A DNA stretch of 64,000 nt from Diphasiastrum complanatum (GCA_029204225.1 CM055095.1:68841039-68905038); one strand, 5' to 3'; positions 10,389 to 22,538 are shown, numbered from the stretch's first letter. Numbers and translations are program-made. The notes: generated by a model not told the origin, from the sequence alone.

Positions 10389-11410
10389 ATGTTAGAGGAG
10401 TTCTGTGGATTTGGCAGAAAATCTCAAACATATGAGAAAGCTATCAGTTGTCTAGATAAGGACAAGTGGATTAAAATGATGGAAGATGAGATAAATTTCA
10501 TGGAGCAGAACAATGTCTGGGATCTGGAGCCATTACCAACAGACAGGAAGACTGTAAAGTGTAAATGGATTCTCAAATACAAGTATGGACCTAATGGCAA
10601 TGTATCAAAGTATAAGGCCAGTTTGGTAGCAAAAGGTTTCTCTCAGAAGTATGGTATTGACCATATTGAGACCTTTTCTCCAATCGTAAAGCATTCGTCC
10701 TTGCACCTACTATTTGCATATGCAACAACATACAATCTCAATATCCACATAGTGGATGAAAAGGCCGCCTTCCTACACGACGAGTTGAATGAGGAGGTCT
10801 ATATGGACCAACCACCAGCATTCATTTGCTCACACTTTTTCAACTACGTCTGTCGAATGCAAAGAAGCATATACGGACTGAAGTAGTCTGCAAGCAGTGG
10901 TATAAGAAGAAGGATCACACCTTCATATCCTTAGGATTTCAACCATTGATGGTCGACTACAATGTCTATACAAAGGTCAAGATGGAGAAATCATAATCAT
11001 TGCTGTCTACGTTGATGACACCTTGATTTTGTCCAGAACAGATGACCTGATTGCTCAGATAAAGCATGATATTTCACAGTATTTTGAAATATCAGACCTA
11101 GGGGAAGCAAGATGCTACCTAGGATTGCAGATTCATAGAGATCTTGACAAAGGAAAATTGTATATTCACTAGTCAAGATACATCTAGAAAATCATTGACG
11201 ATTTTCAGATGACAGATTGCAAGGGAGCTAATACGTCGATGGTGGCTGAAACAATCCTGACCAAGCAGGACTATCCGTAGGATGTAGAAGAGCAGGAAGC
11301 CATGTGGAACGTGCCCTATAGGAGGTTGATTGGATCACTCATATACTTGGCAGACGATACACGCCCTGACTTGCTTATGCAATTTTTAAAATGAGCCAGT
11401 TTAATATCAA
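10389..11410 (+). pseudogene. Copia D reverse transcriptase
   Basis: An open frame to 10886 covers the first half of the Copia reverse transcriptase: KWIKMMEDEINFMEQNNVWD, then KCKWILKYKYGPNG, YKASLVAKGFSQKYGIDHIE and the catalytic region VDEKAAFLHDELNEEVYMDQ. After a stop at YGLK the domain continues in other frames with an intact YVDD box (AVYVDDTLILS, near 11005-11035), DLGEARCYLGLQIH and a DTRPDL segment. It copies element RNA into DNA in intact relatives. The stops and frame changes make this copy dead. Confidence 0.85.
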
Positions 11411-11469
11411 TCTAGGCCCTATGCATTAGAAGATAGCCAAAAAAATTCTGCAATAGCTTCAATAGACGA

Positions 11470-11810
11470 AGGATTATGGGTTGTGTTTCTCTCAGCATGA
11501 AAGATTCCAGATCAAATCCTACAGCGATGCAAGCTGGGCATCCCTGAAAGATGACTGCAAGAGCGTCTCAAGAGGATGCACAATAGTAGTCAAAGCAGCT
11601 ATGATATGGATCAGTAGGAAGCAGACCATAACTATGAAATCATCTTGTAAAGCAAAGTATGTTGCAGCAGCCAAGATTTCGAACGAGCTTACATGGCTCA
11701 AGCAGTTCCTTGACGAACTAGGAGAGAACTCCAATGAGCTGCTGCAACTGTTCATGACCAACAAAAGATCTCGGCCCTTTTCAACGGATTGCAAACTCAT
11801 CAAGATAAAA
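11470..11810 (+). pseudogene. Copia D RNase H
   Basis: The frame reads KSYSDASWASLKDDCKSVSR and then WISRKQTITMKSSCKAKYVA, the Copia RNase H D..E..D layout in which AKYVAAA replaces the usual EAEYVA(A/L). The catalytic Glu in that motif is therefore changed to Lys. The match fades after LLQLFMTNKRS. This domain removes the RNA strand during reverse transcription. Confidence 0.75.
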
Positions 11811-12750
11811 AAAATTTATAATAAAAAGGAATGTGAGCTCCAATATAAAATTTGGATTAAAACATCAATTAGTCACAATAACATATCACGTGGATTCCGA
11901 CGTGGGGCCATGATTATGCTACCTCTAGGCAATGGTCTCTGACATGCACTCAAGGGCAAAACCTCCTTATCATATTTAATGTTAAGGCGAGAGCTGGCTG
12001 CATCAATATTTCTATGATGAACACCCAAAGCACCTGCAATTATCAAATGAGGGAGATTCGTTGTGCCATCAGCTTTATTTAGTACCATCACAAGCAAAGA
12101 TCTCTTCACGAAGAGTTCATCCGCCGAGTGGGGCACCTTAATTTGACTGATGGTGTTACGGATGTTAGAAAGAAAATTGTTTTCAACAATATTAGATGAT
12201 ATTTGCAGCTCCCAAAAAGTTGGTTGCAGAAGTAGTTCCTAGAATATCTCCCTTTGAATACCTATTGAAAATTGTTGTGTATGTCTTCGCCAATATTTTG
12301 TTGTCGCTAGGCAGATTCGTTTTCTTGATTTGATGTCATCTACTGAAGGTTGATCTCCAAGTCTCCTAAAAAAATTTCTTTCATTCTTTGTTCCCATTTC
12401 TGACCAGTCCAATAGTCTCTCATTGTAGCTTTGTCGGCGTAGAGACGAGGTTCCATGCTGGGATCAATTGCGTACGTCTCATGCATTGTAGAAAAAACTA
12501 CTGGAATATCCGGAAATATATTAAATGTCCTGCAAACTATCCATGCTGGAATTTTTTGTTATTCTGCGCACAAACTAATCGATCAGACAAAGAGCTCAAT
12601 AAAATAGATCACGGTCAGCAAGAAAGACCTGGATCAGCCACAACGTGATTAGAAAGAGCATGATCATCAAGAAAGAGGTTTATCAAACCAATATTGAGAG
12701 ATCTTGTGAACACGAGCAGAGAGAGAGCTAGAGCTGGAGATCTTTTGAAC
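11811..12750. other. No gene seen (possible 3' end of Copia D)
   Basis: Short frames only. It may contain the worn 3' LTR of element D, but no pair to the 9.1-9.6 kb region could be recognised. Confidence 0.3.
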
Positions 12751-12752
12751 GT

Positions 12753-12757
12753 GAGGG

Positions 12758-12852
<95 letters not shown>
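12753..12852. repeat. (GA)n microsatellite
   Basis: About 45 uninterrupted GA units follow a short G run and are followed by interrupted GCGAGA units to about 12902. Slippage makes the length unreliable. Confidence 0.95.
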
Positions 12853-12854
<2 letters not shown>

Positions 12855-13269
12855 GCGAGAGAAACAGAGCTAGAACTAGAGCGAGAGCGAGAGCGAGAGA
12901 GAGAAGTCAGCAGCCAGTTGTCCCATAACAGAAGTAATTATTAAGCGATTATTAGAAATACACACTTGCAAATCTGTTACAAATAATCATAGTCTCTTCA
13001 TCTCTAGTGGACCCAGTTTAGAATGTTAAACAATAAACTTTTTTTTGAGTGTATTTCTACCCAAAAAAGGAAGTGTCCTTGACAGTCCATGTTGTACCAC
13101 CAAACCATGCTTTTAGCCCATAAGCTGTATATTCACAATCATACTAAAGTACAAGGAGAAATTTCTTACGAACTCTACAAGAGCTCGTAAAAGAAATGGC
13201 CCGATAAATCTAGAGCTAATACCATCAAACTTAGAAAGAAACCATGAAACTTACATGTTGATTATTGTT

Positions 13270-13888
13270 ATTTAACTCTCTCCCCCAATAATCAACACCT
13301 CACTTGACCTTAAAGTCTACACTATTCATGGAACATACCTCCATGACAGTATCAACAAGTAAGACTTGTTACATAACTCCATCCAAGCCAAGTTTAACTC
13401 TAGAAGTTTAAAACTTTTGCTTACTTAGAGCTTTTGTAAATATACATCAGCAAGTTATAACATCGTAGAACAGTGTGTAACACCTATATCTTTACATTGT
13501 AGCTTTTCACGCACAAATTGATAATCTACTTCAATATGCTTTGTTCTCGCATAAAAGACAGGATTCTTAGCCAACTGTATTCCACTTTGGCTATCACAAA
13601 AAATAACGGTAGGATGAACTTGCTTTATGCCAATCTCACTCAACAACTTAAGAAGCCAAACAACTTCTTGAGTAGCAGAACTTAACGCTTTATACTCAGC
13701 TTCCATAGAAGAAAGAGAAATAGTGTCCTACTTCTTGCTAGTTTTTCAACCACTACCAAAACTAAAAGCATACCCTGTAGTTGACTTTCTATCATCTACA
13801 CTTCCTGCCCAATCAGCGTCAACATAGCCTTAAAATTTACGTAAAGCACTTTGTTTCTTATAGACCAAGTCCCTTCATGTACTCAAAA
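13270..13888 (-). pseudogene. Copia element E, RNase H and 3' end
   Basis: On the minus strand: GYVDADWAGSVDDRKSTTGY, a FSFGSG segment, SLSSMEAEYKALSSATQE with intact catalytic Glu, VIFCDSQSGIQLAKNPVF and ARTKHIEVDYQFVREK. This is the C-terminal RNase H of a Copia polyprotein, open for 83 codons at 13455-13706 with stops on both sides. A purine tract (ATTGGGGGAGAGAG on this strand, about 13276-13289) is a likely second-strand primer just before the lost 3' LTR. The upstream part is cut where the CACTA-like element starts at 13889. Confidence 0.85.
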
Positions 13889-14487
13889 CACTACAACACC
13901 CGCCGCGATTTGTGACGTGAATCAAGACGTTAAATTTTTTTTTCATCGTGGACGTTGCAAAACACGTCGGAATGAGGTCATCGGAATACGATGAGAATAA
14001 ATTACATCAGAATCCGACATTCATAAGTTGTCAACTTCTCGGACCTCAGGTCACGTTGATTGATGTCGGGTCTGACGTGGACGTCAGATTCCGACGTCCT
14101 ACGTGGACGTTGGAATTCGATGTCCAAGCTAGATGTCGGAATCCGATGTCCAAAGACGTCATTTCGGATCCGACATGGATGTTGGATTCTGACAAGCATA
14201 CAAGATGTCATAATCCGACATCTGTTGAAATAGAACCACCCCAAAAAACATCCACAACGTTCATCCGACGTCTACATGGATGTCGAATTTTGACATCCCA
14301 AAAAATGTCGGAATTCGACGTCTGTTAACAAAACCATCCCAAAACATGTCTGACGTGTGTGTACGACGTCTATTCGACTTGTGTCCAACATGTTTTGATG
14401 TCAGATTGCGACGTCCCTGATTAGGTTAAAAAAAAAAAAGGGTGTACAAAATAGCATGCGCATTATTATCGGGTTATTCTTGGAGTG
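13889..14487. mobile_element. CACTA-like non-autonomous element with GACGTC-type palindromes
   Basis: The left end reads CACTACAACACC and the right end TTCTTGGAGTG, close to the reverse complement of the usual CACTACAAGAA terminus (one mismatch). The body has at least a dozen copies of a GACGTC/GATGTCGG..CCGACATC motif in both orientations, matching the subterminal repeats to which CACTA transposases bind. No 3 bp target duplication is evident (AAA against GTG) and no transposase is encoded. The ends are therefore a proposal. Confidence 0.55.
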
Positions 14488-14533
14488 GTGTTCTTGGAGA
14501 AGCGATGTTCATGAATTGTTTTTTAAACAATAT

Positions 14534-15188
14534 TGTGAAAATTGTCAACATTTCCTAGCTAGTTTGAGGCCTAAATTGGCAATTTTTGTACATAGTTTTG
14601 GATCTAACCTTTCACACGTGTGAAAGAGGTCTAGATACTCTTATTTTAGTATACATCTCATATTGAAGAAGTCTCAAACTCCAGGACCTTCGAAATGACA
14701 CCAAAATCATGTTATTTAGACAGATAGGCCAAAATTGGCTATTTTAGGCTACTGGTGCCCTAGAATTGGGTCCTAAGTTCTAGAGAGAGAAGAGAGAGTC
14801 ATCTCTCTCACCTATATTAGGCTGAAATTCGTGGAGAATAGGTTGGAGAAACTTATTGTATTGTTGAGAGAGATCAATAGATCATTGTCACAGTTTCTTC
14901 CTCCATTGAGGGCATTGCTTTGTGTATTGTCTTCAAGCTTTTGTGTATGATCTTAAGAGGTTTCCAAGAGTGGTAGGCTATTGTTGTAGGGCTGGTATGT
15001 TGTTGTTTTTGGCTAGCATCAGTACCTTTTATTAGTTTCTTTTGTCTCTTGAATGCTTTGTCAAGTTCATGTGTATCAAAGGTAGTATTAGGATGCCTTG
15101 CCATTTCTAGCTTTTGTAGCTTGTTGTGCAAAGATCTTAGCCAAGTATTTTGGGAGTTTAGATCCATTCAAGATCCACTTTTTGCACA
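14534..15188 (+). repeat. 5' LTR of element F
   Basis: Starts TGTGAAAATTGTCAAC and ends TTTTTGCACA, giving a TGTG/CACA terminal inverted repeat. It matches the copy at 21885-22538 over its full length, including a TTTCACACGTGTGAAAGAGG palindrome. Short ORFs inside are LTR shadows. Confidence 0.9.
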
Positions 15189-15200
15189 TGGTAACAGAGC
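15189..15200 (+). other. Primer binding site of element F
   Basis: TGGTAACAGAGC, one base from the initiator tRNA-Met complement, directly after the LTR end. Confidence 0.8.
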
Positions 15201-16318
15201 TAGTTGGCTGCTAATTTTTAGTAAGATTTCCACTTATGGTGACATTTGGTTGTTTGATCAAGTTCTAGCATGATTATGCATTGCACTGTTGATCAAATCT
15301 TACTAACCTTCATTTTGTGAGTTGAACGTGTGGATCAAAAGCATATTGCAGGTCTATCAAAGATCAGAGGCTGAGAAGAAGCTATTTTGGATCAGATCAT
15401 AGCACCTAATCATTTGTTGATTGTGAGGCTTGTGCATATTCAATACTAACAATGTTCTGTTCAATGTATTGTTGACAATCTCCACTTCTGTGGATGAACA
15501 CTCTCCTTAAGTGGATGAACCTTCTCCTTAAGTGGATGACAAATACTCTTTGAATGATTTTGTATTTCTCCAAAAGGTTGAGAAAAGCTCCCACTTGGAT
15601 GAAAGATCCCCTTTTGGGTGAACAGATTGTCAACAATCTTTTGCATAAATTTTGGTGTACTTTGTTGAGCATGTAAGTAACTCTCCTTATGTAATTTGAT
15701 TGGAGCATTTGTTGGAAGGTTTTAACCATTATGCAAATGTGTTTTCAGGTTCTTAACAGGTTGAGGAACATTCTCATGAGAAGTGATCTTAGATCTACAT
15801 CTAAACACCAAGATTTGACAAGCTAGTGAAGCTAGTCTTGTGATTCACTAAGTGTGCTCTTTCATTCACCTTTAAAGCTTGTATATATCATTTGCTGGAG
15901 TTTATAAACTCTTAGAAGTGTGGTTTACATGTGGTTTTACATGTTGAATCAATATCTTAGTGTGTTGATCATATGCTGATCAAGTTTGTTCAATTCTAGG
16001 TATTCTTGGCTTGTGTATTTTCTAAGAATGCAAGTAACTCTTCACACCATAACTTGATTTGGTCACTTGCTGGAAAGTTTGATAGCTTAAGCAAGAGTGT
16101 GTTCAATTTGTTTTGAGTTTTTAATCCATTCTTAGTGTGTGCAAAGTGTTGCATGTGTTTCAATCTTCTTTTCTATGCTTGGAAACCAGCCAGGTTCAAG
16201 ATAAAAGTGTTTTAGGGTCCTAGATCTTCTGAGATCTCCTTATCCATCATTTGTTGAGAGGAAAGTGAGTGCTAGGTGCATTAGGACAGAGTCTAAAAGT
16301 TGAAGAATCATTATATTC

Positions 16319-17210
16319 ATGGCTTCCAATGGTGGGATCATGTTAGAAACTAATGATAGGTTGAGTTCATCAAACTACTCTACCTGGAAAGTGAGGATGG
16401 AATCCTTACTTGAGTTGAATGAACTCATGGACATAGTTGCAGGAACTAAAGAGAGACCACCCACAGTTCAAGAGCAACAAAGGTTTGGTAAGAAGGCCAA
16501 AAGGGCTCTTCATAGGAATGTTACCAATGAACTTCTCAAGGAAGTTGGTAATAGTCAGAGTGCAAGTGAGGCATGGAATGCCTTGAAGAAGCTCTTTGAA
16601 TCAAAGTCCACATCTAGGGTATTGACCTTAAGGAGGCAAATATTTTCTAGTAGACAAAGAGAGAGTGAAAGTGCTCATGCATTTGTCTCGAGGGCTAAGT
16701 CCTTAAGTGATGATATAGCATCCATTGATGAAAACATAAAAGATGGTGAAATAGTCCAGGTTATGTTGAATGGTTTGCTAGATGAACATGCTAAACCTTG
16801 TGCAAAGTTTTTCCATTCAAAGAGTCTTGCCAAGTCTGGTTAACTTGCAAGAAATCCTATTGGCTGAAGAACATAGGTTGCAATCAAAGCTTGATGGTGC
16901 ATCCTTGAAAGGTGGAGATGAAGAGGCTTTCTTCACAAAAGGCAAAGTCAAAGGCAAAGGTAAAGGCAAAGGGAAATGGTCCAAAGGTGGTAACTCGGAT
17001 CATGATGATCACTCTTCCTCCTCCTGTTCTACTTCTTTTAGAAAGAAAGACAAGTCAAAGTTCAAGTGCTTTTATGGTGGGATAAAAGGTCATTTTGCAA
17101 ATGAATGTCATAAGAAGCAAAGTAATGAAGGTAGCAAGCAAAACAAATTTTGTACTTCTAATGAGGATCTAGATTCTTGTGATTCTCTCATGGTGTGTCT
17201 TGATTGCTAG
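16319..17210 (+). pseudogene. Gag of element F
   Basis: Starts MASNGGIMLETNDRLSSSNY, followed by the STWKVRMESLLELNELMDI segment of Copia Gag (UBN2 type). The helical core runs about residues 50-165 with SEAWNALKKLFESKSTSRVL and VSRAKSLSDDIASID. A stop at 16843 is followed in another frame by LLAEEHRLQSKLDGASLKGG, a KGKGKGKGK basic run and a zinc knuckle CFYGGIKGHFANEC in which the second Cys is Gly. Two overlapping frames (16319-16843 and 16782-17210) are needed. The 1.1 kb between primer site and start is a long leader. Confidence 0.85.
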
Positions 17211-18561
17211 GGGCAATAGACAAGGTAGACTTTACAAGCTTGATGCATTTGTTATGTCTAAAAGAGGAATAAAATGGATGTTGGTGGTTCTCTCAACTTT
17301 CAAAAGTCAATTCCTAGCATCAATAAGATTGGTAGATCTTATGCAAAGTCTAAAGAACTTCCTTATGCTAGATCTAGGTTGAGATCTAATGAGCTTCTTG
17401 GAGATAGTTATTGTTGTGCTAGCTTGGCAACTTTTGGTGAATCTATGATCAATGTTTTGGATCCATTGGATCTTGAAGATGGACTAGTGCTACCTACTAG
17501 TCAAATGGAGTCATTTGGTGCTAAATCTGTATCATGTTTGAACTCTTCTACAATTTCAAAGTCTTGGTGGCTCTTTAATGGAACTACATGGCAAGTGCAA
17601 AAATGGAAAAGGTAATAAGAGAGCTAACTTCATCAATGGTGGTGATGAAAACTCTTCTTTGAAAATGGTTGTTGCTAATGACTTATTTACTCATTTGGAA
17701 AAAGATGGTGCTTTGAGCATGATTGAAGAAAAAGTTTCCGTTGCATCTTTATTTGATGAGTCCAAGAAAGTCATTTGTGCAACAAGTGATGTCACATGTA
17801 TTCATAAATAAAGTAGATCAAAAGGTTCTATCATGAGACTTGGTGAGGAAGATCTCAAGTCAAAAGGGAGAGATGAATGTGAAGTGTTCAAAGTAGGATG
17901 TACTTTGAATGATGTTTTTGTGAATGATAGTGAGGGTTCATTATCATTACCTATATCATTGATTAGAAGTCCAGGTTTGACAAGAAAAAGTTATTCAATC
18001 ATTCTTATGCTGAAGGTACAATGTATTCTTTTCATGGCTTCTAATGTTCGAGATTCTTCCATTTCTTATTATGCAACTATCAAGAGAGAGATTGCTAACT
18101 TTTGTGGTGTGATCATTAAGAGGGAGTCTTGTGAAGGAAAGGGCAAAGGAAGAGTGACTCTTGGGAAGATCCAAGGCATGGATCTTACATCTATTCATCA
18201 ACTCAAAGGATGCTATGATTGTGGTGGAGTGTTCATGCATGATCAAGATGGCAAAAGGTTGGATGAAGAAGACTACATGGAGCAACTCAAGTGGCAATTT
18301 CTTCAAGGCAAGGAAGATCTCATTGGTGAGCTCATTGAGGTTTGGTTTGAACTCAAATGGTCTGGTTTGATTAGGTTTGATACTCAACTTCATCTACTCT
18401 ACTTCATGTTGGATAGAATTGTAGAAATCTATCTTTTGGTTTATGATGGTGACATTGTTTTCACCTATAGTGAAAGGTTGAAATCAAGCAATGATGAGAT
18501 CTTGTGGGATGTTAATCATGTGTTTGAGAGAAAGTATCTTCAGAGATTCAGATCTCATTGA
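17211..18561 (+). pseudogene. Element F internal region after Gag, mostly unrecognised
   Basis: Several plus-strand frames follow Gag. The longest, 17833-18561 (242 codons), has no clear domain, but its end (LLYFMLDRIVEIYLLVYDGD and SERLKSSNDEILWDVNHVFE) faintly resembles the reverse transcriptase region around YVDD, with the box itself lost (VYDGD). No DSG protease, no HHCC/DDE integrase and no RNase H could be found. It is either heavily decayed pol or unrelated filler. Confidence 0.35.
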
Positions 18562-20890
18562 TGCTGATTTTCTAGAAGAAAATGTGCTAGATGTATCTCA
18601 TATGTGCAAAATCTGCTATTATGCACGAATGTGGCTATGTTAAAGAGTAGCTATGAAATTCTATGGCATGTTCAAATGTCATAATCAATTTTCAAATGAC
18701 AGTTATAGCAGACAAATTAGAGCTATTTTTACTACGTTACTATTTTCAGTAAGTTTGTTAAATAGCAATAAGCTATTTTTTGCAACACTCATAAGTGACT
18801 TTGATGGATGATAATATCGACCGTTGCTAAGTAGTTTTATTAAATGGCAATTTTTCGCCATATTGTAATGATGAAATGTACTTTATATCATGATTAATAA
18901 AAGATGCCCAGGTACCTTTAAGGCACTGACTTAAGTTTCGAGGAAAGGTCCTAAGGTTAAGGATTCGACGACGATCAGTTGCGGTTTCTAGTGAAGAGCA
19001 GTTTGTGACTTAAAAAATCTTGTTACTGGAAGAAGTGGAATGAAAACGGTAGTTAAAAAAAAATTGTTGATGCAAAGTACAGTGCAGACTTACAAATCAA
19101 ACTTGTTGGGTTGATGTCAAACAAGTTTTCCGAGTTCAAAGTATTGATATTTTGGTGATTTTCCTTGGTGGGGATGACAGTTGATTATACTGAGTGTTGG
19201 TTTGTACGCGATGCTGAGTTGCCAGTTTTATGATGGTTCGTGTTGAATACGAAGTCACGGGTAACACAGACAAGAATGGAAGTAATGGTGATACCTATGA
19301 GACAGTTCGACATCCGGAAAAAAATCGGAGTTTCGAAAACCCCAAACTGGAAAAATGGTTTTGGAGGCCAAAATATTCAAGATAGGCCTTTAGTGAAAAG
19401 TTAGTTATGAGGCATCTCCTCTCTCACGCGAAGAAGGATGGAGAGAGAGAAACGTTAGGGGTTCATTTCTGTTTGGAAGAGAGAGAAAAAGCTTTGCTGT
19501 CATAGCGATGTCCGATAGTTCGACATCAGCGTAATGGAGTGAATGCTTAGTCCTTGCTGCGAACAGAGTGCTCCGCAAGACATTCGATTTACGATTTCAA
19601 CATATTTTGTGAAGTTTCTTGGCAAGAATCTACTGCTACAGACGGCCAGGTTATGAAATAGCTCATTGATAAAAGAGTTTTAATCTGAGCGAAATGTACT
19701 ACAATACGTTCTGTGGAAAAGAGGTGCAAGAACTTAGGATAATGAGAGTATCCAATCTTTGCTGATAGTTTGAGTCTGAGGAGCGCATTCTGATTTGAAG
19801 AAGGTTGTTATGATTGTGATCCTTGTGAGGAAATGGTTCGCTGCTAGGGAAGAGGGCACATATCCGCCTGTGGTGATTGAACAGACAGATCCCCGTAACA
19901 AAAGCGCGAGGCAGGATTGAGAGGAGCGAAACAGTCCCTGTTTGTTCTGAATATTCAAGAGAAGTCAGATCCCTGCGACAAAAGCTTTGAATGCAATCGT
20001 TTTATCTTGTTGGAATCACCACTCCTATGGCAGTCCGTCTCATTGCTGTTTGAAGGAAAGTGAAAAGCCAGCAACAGTGAAGACATAACGAACCAGTCTT
20101 TCTGAACCAGTTGTTGAAGACCGTTCAGTGAATTGAAAGGAGCGATCTGCTGCTGGAGCCGCTCAAACCTACAATTTTATGGAAAGAACCCAATCGAGTC
20201 CATTGATCGTAGACTGTCAGCGCTGAAGATCAGAGAATTTAAGACAGTAATGAGAGGGCAGTCAGCCGTGAAGTCCCTGAAGGCCATCTGTGTTCTGTGA
20301 TCAGAAAGGGAGGCCCGCTAGACCACCATCTGCGATTCTGATCGCAGATGCAACCCTGTGTGTATCCGTGAAGAGAAGCGACCTGTTTCAGTGGAAGGGA
20401 GGCCCGCTAGACCATCGCGTTTCAGTGGAAGGGAGCCCCGCTAGACCATCGCGATCTGTGCCATCGCGATCTGAGCCTGAAAAGAGTGAAGGGTGAGAAG
20501 ACCTGCTTCCACATCGCGACCCAGCCCACGCCTATTTCTGGGTTGTGTGAGAGAGACTACTCTGGTAAAGGTATTGATGGAACCGGCAGTCTGGCAGTAA
20601 AGTATGTGGGCCACTGAAGAAAAATGCAGAGTGACTCCAACCTATGGACAGTCTCCTTGAAATTTAAGTCAGAGCATAAGGATCTGAGGTGAAATCATTT
20701 ACCTTTTTATTGTCTTTTACTATGAGTTATAGATTCAATATGAGCACATAAATCCATTTTTTTTTTAGGTTCATAAAAACATATACTTAGTATTTATAAT
20801 AATCGAAAAAAAAACCCTAATAACCGAAAAACAGTCCCGCTATAGTGTTATGAACATTATTAAGCAACACAACAAACGTACCACAATGTT
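18562..20890. other. Element F non-coding interior; short GC-rich repeats at 20300-20480
   Basis: No gene is seen. At 20305-20450 the segment AAGGGAGGCCCGCTAGACCA recurs three times (the last copy altered), with GACCATCGCG and CCATCGCGATCTG repeated after it. Base composition from about 18900 to 20650 is more GC-rich than its surroundings, suggesting a separate insertion, but no ends were recognised. Confidence 0.5.
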
Positions 20891-20893
20891 TTA

Positions 20894-21818
20894 TTGGAAG
20901 ATCAAGATGTTGATCTTGAATCGCTTCATCAACACCAAGAGACAAGTAGCAATTGGAAGCTAGTCAAAAGCATCAAAGGGGAGCCACATGGAAAAATCAT
21001 TTTGGATCTGTTTTTAAGGTCCTTGAGGGTTCAAGTAAGGTTCTTGAGGGTTCAAGTAAGGTTTTTGGAGGAAGTGTCATTTTACTCTACCTTACTTGTT
21101 TAATCTCATGTATGAACATTGTCATGTCAATGTGTTGGAATTGTCAAAATTCAATGAAACTAGTTCCATAGTCTTGCATCCTTTGGATCTTGGAGATGGA
21201 ATAGTTATCATTGCTGGTTTTTATGATCAAGTACATGCATTCATTCAAATCTTGAAAGATATTGAGGTGGTCAATATGTTTACTTTTGAGCAAAGTTCAA
21301 GATCTAGCATCCTAGTGTTGGCAAATTGGCAAATTGTTGACAATGTAGGATCAAGGTTTGTATGCAAATATTGTGGAGATACTTCAAGTATTTCAAGTTC
21401 AGGTTTTGCTCATTCAAATGCAGCAGAGAACACATCATTTTGGCATTCATTCACTCAAGGGCTTTCATGGATTGGAGATCTACAAAGGCAAGGTGGTGAT
21501 GGAGGTTCATTCATGGAGATACATGGTGCATTCACTATGGGCATAGTGGAATGTGGAGGAGGCATGCAAACATTTGTTGGTTACTTTCACTTACAACTTG
21601 TTTCAATGTTGTTTTACAAAGATTCAAAGGTGGATGCATGGAGGAATCCTTTCATTATGATTCTATATTCTTTTACATGTATCTTGTTCACCATTCTATG
21701 TAAAATTGATGTAAGAAATAGTGAAGCATCCTATATGGACACTATTATCTATATCATTGTTATGTTGTACTTCATATTGTACATATTAGAACACTTGAGA
21801 AGAGATCTATTATCATGA
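20894..21818 (+). pseudogene. Unknown ORF before 3' LTR of element F, two hydrophobic C-terminal segments
   Basis: The open frame 21096-21818 codes 240 residues. It has a CKYCGD motif at about residues 89-94, a Ser-rich part, and two strongly hydrophobic stretches near the C-terminus (NPFIMILYSFTCILFTILC and DTIIYIIVMLYFILYIL). It ends 66 bp before the right LTR. An overlapping upstream frame (20894-21103) contains a repeated FLRVQVRFL segment. The position matches that of extra, sometimes membrane-associated ORFs in some plant Copia lineages, but I see no fusion peptide, signal peptide or relationship to any named protein. Confidence 0.35.
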
Positions 21819-21884
21819 TGGAGATCATTCTTAGGTTGGATCAAAGTAGTGTTGTAAAATTAGCAAGCTAAGTTGAAGAGGGAG

Positions 21885-22538
21885 TGTGAAAACTGTCAAC
21901 ATTTCCTAGCTAGTTTGAGGCCTAAATTGGCAATTTTTGTACATAGTTTTGGATCTAAGTTTTCACACGTGTGAAAGAGGCCTATATACTCTTATTTTAG
22001 TATATATTTCATATTGAAGAAGTCTCAAACTTTAGGATCTTTAAAATGACACCAAAATAATGTTATTTGGACATATACGCCAAAATTGGCTATTTTAGGC
22101 TACTGGTGTCCTAAAATTAGGTCCTAAGTTCTAGAGAGAGGAGAGAGAGTCATCTCTCTTACCTATATTAGGCTGAAATTCGTGGAGAACAGGTTGGAGA
22201 AACTTATTATATTGTTGAGAGAGATCAATAAATCATTGTCACAGTTTCTTCCTCCATTGAGAGCATTGCTTTGTGTATTGTCTTCAAGCTTTTGTGTATG
22301 ATCTTAAGAGGTTTTCAAAAGTGGTAGCTGTTGTTGTAGGGCTGGTATGCTGTTGTTTTTGGCTTTCATCAGTACCTTTTATTAGTTTCTTTTGTCTCTT
22401 GAATGCTTTGTCAAGTTCATGTGTATCAAAGGTAGCATTAGGATGCTTTGCCATTTCTAGCTTTTGTAGTTTGTTGTGCAAAGATCTTAGCCAAGTATTT
22501 TGGGAGTTTGGATCCATTCAAGATCCACTTTTTTCACA
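21885..22538 (+). repeat. 3' LTR of element F
   Basis: Matches 14534-15188 throughout with scattered substitutions and small indels; starts TGTGAAAACTGTCAAC and ends TTTTTTCACA. The following 30 bp (TTTTTGAGTTGCATTGAAC) loosely resemble the element's own leader near 15310, which could mean a former tandem copy. Confidence 0.9.

Larger units (their letters stand above)
9586..11810 (+). mobile_element. Copia element D, internally deleted
   Basis: The order is Gag N-terminus, integrase core, reverse transcriptase, RNase H, all on the plus strand. The Gag C-terminus, zinc knuckle, protease and pre-integrase are missing: Gag stops near 9955 and integrase sequence is already present by 10130. About 1 kb of a normal element is therefore absent. 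I could not place the 3' LTR with confidence between 11810 and 12700. Confidence 0.8.
14534..22538 (+). mobile_element. LTR retrotransposon F, both LTRs present, Gag but almost no pol
   Basis: Two similar LTRs (14534-15188 and 21885-22538) flank an 8 kb element. A primer binding site follows the left LTR and a purine tract (GAAGAGGGAG, 21875-21884) precedes the right LTR, fixing orientation as plus. Inside, a Copia-type Gag is at 16319-17210. After it, no convincing protease, integrase or RNase H is seen, and at best an eroded reverse transcriptase-like stretch near 18380-18560. No clear 5 bp target duplication exists (AATAT against TATTT). It fits a TR-GAG or LARD-type non-autonomous element. 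Confidence 0.8.

Noticed and set aside
13270-14487. One continuous Copia across 13.3-14.5 kb
   Set aside because: RNase H similarity stops exactly at the CACTA motif at 13889 and does not resume beyond 14487.
15049-15273. Open frames inside the left LTR (and the equivalent at 22273-22557)
   Set aside because: They are shared only because the two LTRs are copies; no codon pattern or domain.
20894-21818. Retroviral envelope gene in element F
   Set aside because: Only two hydrophobic stretches are seen; no signal peptide, cleavage site or fusion peptide, so envelope function cannot be claimed.
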